From assembly GCF_009915685.1 (NCBI RefSeq), contig NZ_JAABLP010000001.1: a stretch of DNA of 64,000 nt; one strand, written 5' to 3'. Positions within the stretch are counted from its first letter, which is position 1, and each line of letters begins with the position of its first letter. Under the pieces are notes generated by a model that saw only the letters and a list, made by a program, of their open reading frames with translations, made no database searches and was not told where the DNA came from. This document shows positions 34,913 to 42,656 of the stretch, piece by piece. Made by a program: the position numbers and the translations under genes. The DNA is from Pannonibacter tanglangensis. GTDB taxonomy: Bacteria > Pseudomonadota > Alphaproteobacteria > Rhizobiales > Stappiaceae.

Positions 34913-36337
34913 ATGGCCGACCAGATCGTCACCCGCTTTGCCCCCTCGCCCACCGGCTACCTCCACATCGGCGGCGCCCGCACCGCGCTGTTCAACTGGC
35001 TCTATGCCAAGCACACGGGCGGCAAGATGCTGCTGCGCATCGAGGACACGGACCGGGCGCGCTCGACCGAGGCGGCCGTGGCCGCACTGATCGACGGCCT
35101 CAACTGGCTCGGCCTTGCCTGGGATGGCGAGCCGGTGTCGCAGTTCGGCCGGGTCAAGCGGCATCAGGAGGTGGTGGCCGAGATGCTGGCCCGCGGCACG
35201 GCCTACAAGTGCTACTGCACGCCGCAGGAACTGGACGAGATGCGCGAGAAGGCCCGCGCCGAGGGCCGTCCGCCGCGCTATGACGGGCGCTGGCGGGACC
35301 GGGACGCCTCCGAGGCGCCGGCCGGCGTTGCCCCGGCCATCCGCCTGCGCGCGCCGCTCGACGGCGAGACCGTGATCGAGGACCAGGTGCAGGGCCGGGT
35401 CGTGTTCCCGAACAAGGACCTGGATGACCTCGTCCTGCTGCGCTCCGACGGCGTGCCGACCTACATGCTGGCGGTGGTGGTCGACGACCATGACATGGGC
35501 GTCACCCACATCATCCGCGGCGACGATCACCTGACCAACGCGGCGCGCCAGAAGCTGATCTATCAGGCGATGGACTGGGACGTGCCGGTGATGGCGCATA
35601 TCCCGCTGATCCATGGTCCGGACGGTGCCAAGCTGTCGAAGCGCCACGGCGCGCTCGGGGCCGAGGCCTACCGCGCCATGGGCTATCTGCCGGCGGCGAT
35701 GCGCAACTATCTCGCCCGCCTCGGCTGGAGCCATGGCGATGACGAGATCATGTCGACCGAGCAGATGATCGAGTGGTTCGGCCTCGAGGCGATCGGCAAG
35801 TCGCCGTCGCGTTTCGACTTCAAGAAGCTCGAGAACCTGAACGGGCATTACATGCGCGCGACGCCAGACGCGGAGCTGCTGGCGCACTGGAAGGCGTGCC
35901 TCGCCCATGTCGAGGGCGGGGCCAGCGTGCTGGACTGGATGGCCGGGCCCGGCAACGCCGACAAGGTGCTTGCCGCCCTGCCGGGGCTGAAGGAACGGGC
36001 AAAGACGCTGGTCGAGCTGACCGACAGCGCCTCCTACCTGTGGCGCCAGCGCCCGCTCGATGTCGAGGAGAAGGCCGCCGCCCTTCTCGACGCCGATGGC
36101 AAGGCGATTCTCGCCGGTCTGCTGCCGCTGCTGTCGGCCGATGCGGAGTGGTCGCTGACCAGCACGGAGACCATCGTCAAGGCCTATGCGGAGGCCCAGG
36201 GCCTGAAGCTCGGCAAGGTCGCCCAGCCGCTGCGCGCCGCCCTCACCGGGCGCAGCACCTCGCCCGGAATCTATGACGTGCTGGTGGTCCTGGGCAAGGA
36301 TGAGGCATTGGGCCGCATCGCGGATCAGGCCGCCTGA
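34913..36337 (+). CDS. gltX: Glutamyl-tRNA synthetase
   Basis: Class I aminoacyl-tRNA synthetase of 474 residues, bacterial GluRS length. The HIGH-type motif is in APSPTGYLHIGGARTALFN and the KMSKS-type motif is GAKLSKRHGALG. KRHQEVVAEML and CYCTPQELDEMREK (Zn-binding-region remnant) are also typical. The start at 34913 follows a short leader and is divergent from comEC (207 bp). Followed by gltA in the same direction. Confidence 0.96.
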   Translation: MADQIVTRFAPSPTGYLHIGGARTALFNWLYAKHTGGKMLLRIEDTDRARSTEAAVAALIDGLNWLGLAWDGEPVSQFGRVKRHQEVVAEMLARGTAYKCYCTPQELDEMREKARAEGRPPRYDGRWRDRDASEAPAGVAPAIRLRAPLDGETVIEDQVQGRVVFPNKDLDDLVLLRSDGVPTYMLAVVVDDHDMGVTHIIRGDDHLTNAARQKLIYQAMDWDVPVMAHIPLIHGPDGAKLSKRHGALGAEAYRAMGYLPAAMRNYLARLGWSHGDDEIMSTEQMIEWFGLEAIGKSPSRFDFKKLENLNGHYMRATPDAELLAHWKACLAHVEGGASVLDWMAGPGNADKVLAALPGLKERAKTLVELTDSASYLWRQRPLDVEEKAAALLDADGKAILAGLLPLLSADAEWSLTSTETIVKAYAEAQGLKLGKVAQPLRAALTGRSTSPGIYDVLVVLGKDEALGRIADQAA

Positions 36338-36560
36338 CGCGCTGCATACTTTCGTATACATTGGCTTCAGGCTGTGGTGTTTTTGCGCTGCAGCCTGTCT
36401 AAAAGCGGTGCAGCATGCGCTTGCGGGGCACCCCCAAATGGGATACGCAATCCGAGGCTAATTTCCTGGCCGCACAAGCATGGGTGCAGTTCAATCGTCA
36501 CTGCCCGGGCGTTCCCGACGCCCAGATGCGGCGGCAGTTCCAGACAAGGGGGTTTCCTGA
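36338..36560 (+). other. gltX-gltA intergenic, probable gltA promoter region
   Basis: 223 bp with no gene. It contains ATAC-TTTC-GTAT (36345-36356), a small inverted repeat, and an AT-richer segment ahead of gltA. No clear terminator for gltX and no promoter pair that I would defend. Confidence 0.35.
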
Positions 36561-37853
36561 ATGGGCGACACGAAAGCCAATCTGACCATCGGTGGCAACA
36601 CCCGCGACTACAAGATCATGGACGGCAGCATCGGTCCGTCGGTCGTCGACATCTCGTCCCTGTACAAGGACACGGGCATGTTCACCTACGACCCGGGCTT
36701 CACCTCCACGGCGTCGTGCGAATCGAAGATCACCTACATCGATGGCGATGAAGGCACCCTGCTCTACCGCGGTTACCCGATCGAGCAGCTGGCCGACCAT
36801 GGCGACTTCCTGGAGTCCTGCTACCTGCTGCTGTACGGCGAGCTGCCGACCCGCGCGCAGAAGGATGACTTCGTGAACCGTGTGACCCGTCACACGATGA
36901 TCCACGAGCAGATGAGCCGCTTCTTCTCCGGCTTCCGCCGTGACGCGCATCCGATGGCCGTCATGGTCGGCGTCGTCGGCGCCCTGTCGGCCTTCTACCA
37001 CGACAGCACCGACATCTCCGATCCGCAGCAGCGCATGATCGCCTCGCTGCGCATGATCGCCAAGATGCCGACGATCGCCGCGATGGCCTACAAGTACCAC
37101 ATCGGCCAGCCGTTCGTTTACCCGAAGAACGATCTCGACTACTCGGCCAACTTCCTGCACATGTGCTTCGCCGTGCCTTGCGAGGAGTACAAGGTGAACC
37201 CGGTCCTGGCCCGCGCCATGGACCGCATCTTCATCCTGCACGCCGACCACGAGCAGAACGCATCGACCTCGACCGTGCGTCTGGCCGGCTCCTCGGGTGC
37301 CAACCCGTTCGCCTGCATCGCCGCCGGCATCGCCTGCCTCTGGGGCCCGGCCCACGGCGGCGCGAACGAAGCCGCGCTCAACATGCTGACCGAGATCGGC
37401 ACCGTCGACCGGATCCCCGAGTTCATCGCCCGCGCCAAGGACAAGAACGATCCGTTCCGCCTGATGGGCTTCGGTCATCGCGTCTACAAGAACTATGACC
37501 CGCGTGCGCGCATCATGCAGAAGACCACGCATGAAGTGCTCGGCGAGCTCGGCATCAAGGACGATCCGCTGCTCGAAGTCGCCATGGAACTGGAGCGCAT
37601 TGCCCTTCACGACGAGTATTTCATCGAGAAGAAGCTCTATCCGAACATCGACTTCTACTCGGGCATCACGCTGCGGGCGCTCGGCTTCCCGACCAACATG
37701 TTCACCGTGCTGTTCGCCCTCGCCCGCACCGTGGGCTGGATCGCGCAGTGGAAGGAAATGGTGGAAGATCCGGGCCAGCGCATCGGCCGCCCGCGCCAGC
37801 TCTACACCGGCGCCCCGAAGCGCGACTACGTGCCGATCGAGCAGCGCCGCTGA
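36561..37853 (+). CDS. gltA: Citrate synthase (type II)
   Basis: Entry enzyme of the TCA cycle, 430 residues. Signatures are LLYRGYPIEQLADHGDFLES, LHADHEQNASTSTVRLAGSS (active-site His), GPAHGGANEAALNML (second His), GFGHRVYKNYDPRA, and the catalytic Asp region NIDFYSGITLRALGFP. Length and motifs fit the hexameric Gram-negative type. Strong terminator 32 bp after the stop. Confidence 0.97.
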   Translation: MGDTKANLTIGGNTRDYKIMDGSIGPSVVDISSLYKDTGMFTYDPGFTSTASCESKITYIDGDEGTLLYRGYPIEQLADHGDFLESCYLLLYGELPTRAQKDDFVNRVTRHTMIHEQMSRFFSGFRRDAHPMAVMVGVVGALSAFYHDSTDISDPQQRMIASLRMIAKMPTIAAMAYKYHIGQPFVYPKNDLDYSANFLHMCFAVPCEEYKVNPVLARAMDRIFILHADHEQNASTSTVRLAGSSGANPFACIAAGIACLWGPAHGGANEAALNMLTEIGTVDRIPEFIARAKDKNDPFRLMGFGHRVYKNYDPRARIMQKTTHEVLGELGIKDDPLLEVAMELERIALHDEYFIEKKLYPNIDFYSGITLRALGFPTNMFTVLFALARTVGWIAQWKEMVEDPGQRIGRPRQLYTGAPKRDYVPIEQRR

Positions 37854-37884
37854 GCGGCTGCCGCTTCGCCAAACTCCCTTATGG

Positions 37885-37915
37885 CAAGGGCGCCCTCCGG
37901 GCGCCCTTGTTTTTT
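37885..37915 (+). terminator. Intrinsic terminator of gltA
   Basis: Perfect 11-bp stem CAAGGGCGCCC / GGGCGCCCTTG with a 3-nt loop, then six Ts. Canonical Rho-independent structure, plus strand. Confidence 0.93.
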
Positions 37916-38080
37916 GTCTTCTGTGCGGCTTGGCCCTGCAGCCCGCATGCGCAGGAGCACGCCTGCGTGACGCGCCGCCACGTGCCGCCCTCAGGTTCGC
38001 TTGTCAGGAAGGGATACGGGCACACCGCGGCACCGGCGCGGGCCAGCCCCCAAGGGCGCAAGCCCCTTGGGGGGGCGGCG

Positions 38081-39274
38081 TCACGCGCGGCCGATCAGCT
38101 CCAGCACGAGCCGTGCCGCCGTGCCGCTCTGGCTGTGGCCATCGGGCAGACGCATGGTCTGGTCGAGATCGGCAAAGGCCGTCACCTGGGCCTCCCGGTC
38201 CGGCGTGTCGGTGAGCAGCCGCTCCACCACCTGCGCCAGCCGCTCCGGCTCCGCTTCCTCATCCAGGAACTCCGGCACGACATTGCGGCCGAGAATGATG
38301 TTCGGCAGCACCATGGAGGTGACCGAGGCGATGGGAAACACCCGGTGGATCTGTTTCAGCCGGCGGTAGAACCAGTCCAGACGGTAGCAGATGGCCATCG
38401 GCACGCCGGCGGCAGCAAGCTCCAGCGATACGGTGCCGGAGGCCGCCAGGGCCGCATGGGCCCGGCGGAAGGCCGCGAATTTTGCCGTCTCGCCCTCGAC
38501 AACCGTCACGGCAACCGGCCAGCCGGCGACGGTGTCGCGGATGCGGCCAGCCAGATGCGGCACCGCCGGCAGCAGGATCTCGAGCCCGGGGCGGCGGGCC
38601 GCCAGAAGCGCGGCCGCGCGACCGAAGTCGGCCAGCAGCATGTCCACCTCGCTGCGCCGGCTTCCGGGCAGGAGCAGCAGGACATCCTGCCCTGCTCCGA
38701 GCGGGGCGCGTTCGCCGGCGGCCGGGCGCAGCTGCGCCGCCCGCTCGATCAGCGGATGGCCGACGTAGAAGGTCTCTGGACCGCCAAGGCGGCGATGGGC
38801 TTCGGGTTCAAAGGGCAGCAGCGCCAGCAGCCGGTCGACATAGACGCTCATCTTGCGGGCCCGGCCCGGACGCCAGGCCCAGACCGAGGGCGACACATAG
38901 TCGACGATGGGAATGTGCGGCGCGCGCTTGCGCACCCGGCGGGCGACGTTGTGGGTGAAATCGGGACTGTCGATGATGACCAGCACATCCGGATCCGCGG
39001 CGATGGCGGCATCAACGGACTGATAGACCCGGCGCACGATGGTCGGCAGCCGCGCAAGCACGGCCGTCAGCCCCATCACGGCGATGTCGGAGAGCGGAAA
39101 CAGGCTTTGCAGCCCCTCCCCTTCCATGCGGTCGCCGCCCACGCCGGCAAACGCGATCGGACCGGCGTGACGCTGTTTCAGCGCGCGCATCAAGTTGGCG
39201 CCGAGCGCATCGCCGGACTCCTCGCCGGCCACCAGGAACACACGCAAGGGTCGGGCAGCCAGATCAGGCGTCAC
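38081..39274 (-). CDS. lpxB: Lipid-A-disaccharide synthase LpxB
   Basis: Peripheral membrane glycosyltransferase (GT19) of 397 residues. It joins UDP-2,3-diacylglucosamine and lipid X. Blocks include FLVAGEESGDALGANLMRAL at the N terminus, IVDYVSPSVWAWRPGRARKM and LLLLPGSRRSEVDML, plus ASGTVSLELAAAGVPM near the C terminus. Last gene of the bamA-lpxD-fabZ-lpxA-lpxI-lpxB series; starts 4 nt inside lpxI. A CCCCAAGGG / CCCCTTGGGG hairpin lies just beyond the stop near 38046-38073. Confidence 0.96.
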   Translation of the reverse strand: MTPDLAARPLRVFLVAGEESGDALGANLMRALKQRHAGPIAFAGVGGDRMEGEGLQSLFPLSDIAVMGLTAVLARLPTIVRRVYQSVDAAIAADPDVLVIIDSPDFTHNVARRVRKRAPHIPIVDYVSPSVWAWRPGRARKMSVYVDRLLALLPFEPEAHRRLGGPETFYVGHPLIERAAQLRPAAGERAPLGAGQDVLLLLPGSRRSEVDMLLADFGRAAALLAARRPGLEILLPAVPHLAGRIRDTVAGWPVAVTVVEGETAKFAAFRRAHAALAASGTVSLELAAAGVPMAICYRLDWFYRRLKQIHRVFPIASVTSMVLPNIILGRNVVPEFLDEEAEPERLAQVVERLLTDTPDREAQVTAFADLDQTMRLPDGHSQSGTAARLVLELIGRA

Positions 39275-40155
39275 GTGTCGGTCTCCAGCTCGGCAAGCGG
39301 CGCGAGGCCATGCAGGAACAGCCCCGCCTGACGGGCGGCGGCCAGGGTGGTCTCACGCTCGGCGACGAGCGCCCGGCCAGCCTCGACGGCAATTCCCGCC
39401 AGACCGGCCGCCCGGGCCAGCTCGATGGTGCGCGGGCCGATGGTCGGCAGATCGACCCTGAGGTCCTGCCCCGGCTTTGCCGCCTTGACCAGCACGCCGG
39501 CCATGCCCTTGACGCGGACGCGGCCGTTGGCCCTAAGCTCGGCACAGCGCTGCAACATGGCATCCGTGCCCTCGGCCCCTTCCAGCGCGATCACCCGCCC
39601 CCCGACGGCCACCGCGGCCTGGCCGATGTCGAGTTCGCCGAGACGGCGCACCGCGCGCGAGGCCAGCTGCATGTCCGTGATCTGGTCGCCGGCCGGCATT
39701 GCCTCGCCCATCGGCCCGGTCGGGGCCAGCAGGCCCGGAGCCACATCGGCAACGCCGACAACGGTGAGGTTTTCGGCCTCGAAGATGCGGATCACCCGGG
39801 TCAGCAGGCTGTCATCACCGCCCACCATCGCCTTCAGGATGGCCGGCAGCCGACGCATCGTGCCCAGATCGCCCAGGATGGAGGTGAAGTCGGGACGGCG
39901 GGTGACGCTGCCGATGAGGATGACCCGGTCGCACCCGGCCGCGTGCAGCACCTTGAACAGCTGGCCGATCTGGCCCCAGCCCAGCTCGTGCAGGGCCTCG
40001 GCGCGGAACTGCGGCAGGGTCTCGTCCTTGATGGCAATCGGGACGACCGGCTCGCCGCGCCGCTTCAGGTCGGCAAGGATCTCGAGCGGCAGCCCGCCAC
40101 CGCCGGCAATGAGGCCGAGCGGCGCCCGGCTCCCGCCAGCGGCCGGCGCGGTCAT
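39271..40155 (-). CDS. lpxI: UDP-2,3-diacylglucosamine pyrophosphatase LpxI
   Basis: A 294-residue LpxI protein, the enzyme that replaces LpxH in alphaproteobacteria and yields lipid X. Features: GLIAGGGGLPLEILADLKRR, VPIAIKDET, and RVILIGSVTRRPDF in the N-terminal domain. The catalytic C-terminal DUF1009 region has MLQRCAELRANGR and LRVDLPTIGPRTIELARAAG, containing the D-x-P-x-I-G motif. It starts 3 nt after the lpxA stop. Confidence 0.95.
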   Translation of the reverse strand: MTAPAAGGSRAPLGLIAGGGGLPLEILADLKRRGEPVVPIAIKDETLPQFRAEALHELGWGQIGQLFKVLHAAGCDRVILIGSVTRRPDFTSILGDLGTMRRLPAILKAMVGGDDSLLTRVIRIFEAENLTVVGVADVAPGLLAPTGPMGEAMPAGDQITDMQLASRAVRRLGELDIGQAAVAVGGRVIALEGAEGTDAMLQRCAELRANGRVRVKGMAGVLVKAAKPGQDLRVDLPTIGPRTIELARAAGLAGIAVEAGRALVAERETTLAAARQAGLFLHGLAPLAELETDT

Positions 40156-40158
40156 CGT

Positions 40159-40962
40159 CTACTCGCCCTGCGGGCCGCGCGGGGTGCAGAACCGGCGCTC
40201 GCCCTCGACGAGAATGAAGTCCAGCACCTGACGCACCAGCGGCTCGTCACCGAGCGTCTCGGCCAGCTTCTGGGCCCGGTCGCGCAGCGTGCCGTCCTCG
40301 GTCTCGAACAGGTCGCGGTAGGCCGAGCGCAGCGCATGGATCTGCTCGCGCGGGAAATTGCGGCGCTTGAGCCCAACCAGGTTGAGGCCGCCGAGGCGGG
40401 CCCGGTTGCCCGTGACCATGCCGAAGGGAATGAGGTCGTTCTCGAGCCCGGCCAGGCCACCGACGAAGGCGTGGTCGCCGACGCGGGTGAACTGGATCAC
40501 CGCCGAGCCGCCGCCGAAGATCACATGGTCGCCCACGGTCACGTGACCGGCGATCATGACGTTGTTGGACAGCACCACGCCGTTGCCGATGTGGCTGTCG
40601 TGGCCGACATGGGAATTGGCCAGGAAGGCGCAGCGGTCGCCGATGGTGGTGGTGTGGCCGCCGCCAGCCGTGCCCGGGTTCATCGTCACGCCTTCGCGGA
40701 TGATGCAATCGGCACCGATGCGCAGGATCGCCTCCTCGCCGCGGTACTTCAGATCCTGCGGCTGATGCCCGAGCGAGGCAAAGGGAAAGATCACCGTGCG
40801 CGCGCCGATGGTGGTGTCACCGGCCACCACCACATGCGACTTCATCTCGACGCCGTCGCCGATCTTCGCGTCCTTGCCGATGTGGCAGAAGGGACCGATG
40901 CGCACGCCCTCGCCGAGGGTCGCGCCGTCCTCGATGACTGCACTGGGATGGATCACGCTCAT
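40159..40962 (-). CDS. lpxA: UDP-N-acetylglucosamine acyltransferase LpxA
   Basis: First enzyme of lipid A synthesis, 267 residues. It is a left-handed beta-helix with repeated hexapeptides (GVRIGPFCHIGKDAKIGDGV and so on). The catalytic His is in NVMIAGHVTVGDHV, and the C-terminal helical part is LKRRNFPREQIHALRSAYRD. The start is MSVIHPSAVIEDGATLG. It lies between fabZ and lpxI. Confidence 0.96.
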   Translation of the reverse strand: MSVIHPSAVIEDGATLGEGVRIGPFCHIGKDAKIGDGVEMKSHVVVAGDTTIGARTVIFPFASLGHQPQDLKYRGEEAILRIGADCIIREGVTMNPGTAGGGHTTTIGDRCAFLANSHVGHDSHIGNGVVLSNNVMIAGHVTVGDHVIFGGGSAVIQFTRVGDHAFVGGLAGLENDLIPFGMVTGNRARLGGLNLVGLKRRNFPREQIHALRSAYRDLFETEDGTLRDRAQKLAETLGDEPLVRQVLDFILVEGERRFCTPRGPQGE

Positions 40963-40992
40963 GAAAACCCCTGAAGCTCACGCAGTTGCGGA

Positions 40993-41457
40993 TCAGGCAT
41001 CGACCAGCATGGCGCTGATCTCGGCCTCGGCCACCTTGACGCCGTCCACCATGGCCAGCGCCTCGAAGCGCCAGATGTTCGACCGGTTGCGGATCTTCTT
41101 GACGTGGAAGTGGACCTGGTCGCCCGGCCCCACCGGCTTGCGGAACTTGGCCTTGTCGATGGTCATGAAATAGACGAGCTGCGGCGTGTGGCTGGAGCCC
41201 AGCGAATGCACGCAGAGCGCGCCGGCCGTCTGGGCCATGGCCTCGATCAGCAGAACGCCCGGCATTACCGGCCGCGTCGGGAAATGTCCCTGGAAATGCG
41301 GCTCGTTGATGGTGACGTTCTTGATGCCGATGCAGGACTCATCCCCCTTCATCTCGATGATCTTGTCGATCAGCAGGAAGGGATAACGATGCGGCAGCAG
41401 CTCCATCACCTTCATGATGTCGGCCGAGCCGAGGGTCGTGTTGTCTTGTGCGTCCAT
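40993..41457 (-). CDS. fabZ: 3-hydroxyacyl-ACP dehydratase FabZ
   Basis: Hot-dog dehydratase of 154 residues in fatty-acid elongation. LLPHRYPFLLIDKIIEM and EPHFQGHFPTRPVMPGVLLI contain the catalytic His and the FabZ helix; the catalytic Glu follows in IEAMAQTAG. ATG 41457 (MDAQDNTTLG) gives normal family length, while the upstream open frame is not conserved. It sits between lpxD and lpxA as in most proteobacteria. Confidence 0.95.
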   Translation of the reverse strand: MDAQDNTTLGSADIMKVMELLPHRYPFLLIDKIIEMKGDESCIGIKNVTINEPHFQGHFPTRPVMPGVLLIEAMAQTAGALCVHSLGSSHTPQLVYFMTIDKAKFRKPVGPGDQVHFHVKKIRNRSNIWRFEALAMVDGVKVAEAEISAMLVDA

Positions 41458-41519
41458 GTCCTTCGCCCCAAAGCAGGGAATGTCTCTGTGCTGCTCTTTA
41501 GCCGAGCAGTCGCGTCCTG

Positions 41520-42563
41520 TCAGGTGTCCGAGCCGCGCTCGGCGAGTTTTTTCAGCGCCGTCAGCTCGCGGAACCACTGTTTTACCGGCTTTGCCGGCGT
41601 GCCGCCGTAGCGCCCGCCCGCCGGAACCGCATCATTGACCACGCTGACGGCGGCGATCTGCGCGCCCATGCCGATCTCGACATGGCCCGCCACACCCGTC
41701 TGGCCGCCAATCGCCACATAGTCGGCGAGGGTCGACGAGCCGGACAGGCCGACCTGGGAGACGATCACGCAATGGCGGCCGATGTTGACGTTGTGGCCGA
41801 CCTGCACCTGGTTGTCGATCTTGGTCCCCTCGCCCACCACCGTGTCGCGGTTCGCACCACGGTCGATGGTGGTGTTGGCGCCGATCTCCACGTCATCCTG
41901 GATGATGACGCGCCCGACCTGCGGAACCTTGAGGTGCCCGCCGAGCCCCATGGCATAGCCAAAGCCATCCTGCCCGATGGCCACGCCCGGATGCAGGATG
42001 ACCCGGTTGCCGAGCAACGCGTGCTGCAGCACCACATTGGCGCCGATCCGGCAGTCGCGGCCGACGCGAACGTTCTGGCTGATGACCGCATTGGGCCCGA
42101 CGAGCGTGCCGCTGCCGATCTCAACGCCGGCGCCGATCACCGCGCCGGGCTCGACCGTCACGTTCTCCTCCAGCCGCGCCGTCGGATGGACGGTCGCGCG
42201 GGGCGAGATGCCTGCGGCCGCCTCGTAGGCGGCAAGCGGCGCCATGGCCTCGGGATAGAGCCTTGCCAGCACCCGCGCCCAGGACCGGTAGGGATCCTTG
42301 CTAACCAGAAGGGCGACCGTCTCCGGTACCTTCGCCACATGCTTGGGCGCGACGATGCAGGCGGTGGCGCGGGTCGTCGCCAGCGCGTCGAGATAGCGGG
42401 TGTTGTCGAAGAAGACGAGCGCGCCAGCTTCGGCGTCCTCGAGCGGGCTGACCCGCGAGATCGCGAGCCCGGGTTCGCCCCGCGCCAGTTCGGCCCCGGC
42501 CACGTCGGCCAGCTCAGCCAGGGTAAGCGCCGGCATCGGCGCGTAGAAGATCGGATCTGCCAT
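41520..42563 (-). CDS. lpxD: UDP-3-O-acylglucosamine N-acyltransferase LpxD
   Basis: Third lipid A enzyme, 347 residues. The N-terminal uridine-binding domain has DAEAGALVFFDNTRYLDAL. Then come beta-helix hexapeptides and the catalytic His in NVNIGRHCVIVSQVGLSGSS, with LHPGVAIGQDGFGYA before it. The start MADPIFYAPMP at 42563 is chosen over the open upstream frame. About 62 nt separate it from fabZ. Confidence 0.95.
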   Translation of the reverse strand: MADPIFYAPMPALTLAELADVAGAELARGEPGLAISRVSPLEDAEAGALVFFDNTRYLDALATTRATACIVAPKHVAKVPETVALLVSKDPYRSWARVLARLYPEAMAPLAAYEAAAGISPRATVHPTARLEENVTVEPGAVIGAGVEIGSGTLVGPNAVISQNVRVGRDCRIGANVVLQHALLGNRVILHPGVAIGQDGFGYAMGLGGHLKVPQVGRVIIQDDVEIGANTTIDRGANRDTVVGEGTKIDNQVQVGHNVNIGRHCVIVSQVGLSGSSTLADYVAIGGQTGVAGHVEIGMGAQIAAVSVVNDAVPAGGRYGGTPAKPVKQWFRELTALKKLAERGSDT

Positions 42564-42656
42564 CGTCTGGCTCCTCGCGGGCGGACCGGGCCTGCCCCGG
42601 AATAGCAAACGGCCGCCGGTTGGAGCGGCGGCCGTCGCGGTGTCTGGTTTGCGACC

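Noticed and set aside
31313..36361. Open minus-strand frame of more than 1600 codons running through comEC and antisense to gltX.
   Set aside because: The part beyond 34705 is the high-GC mirror of gltX codons, with His/Gly/Arg-rich composition and no ribosome site or domain. Only the comEC portion is real.
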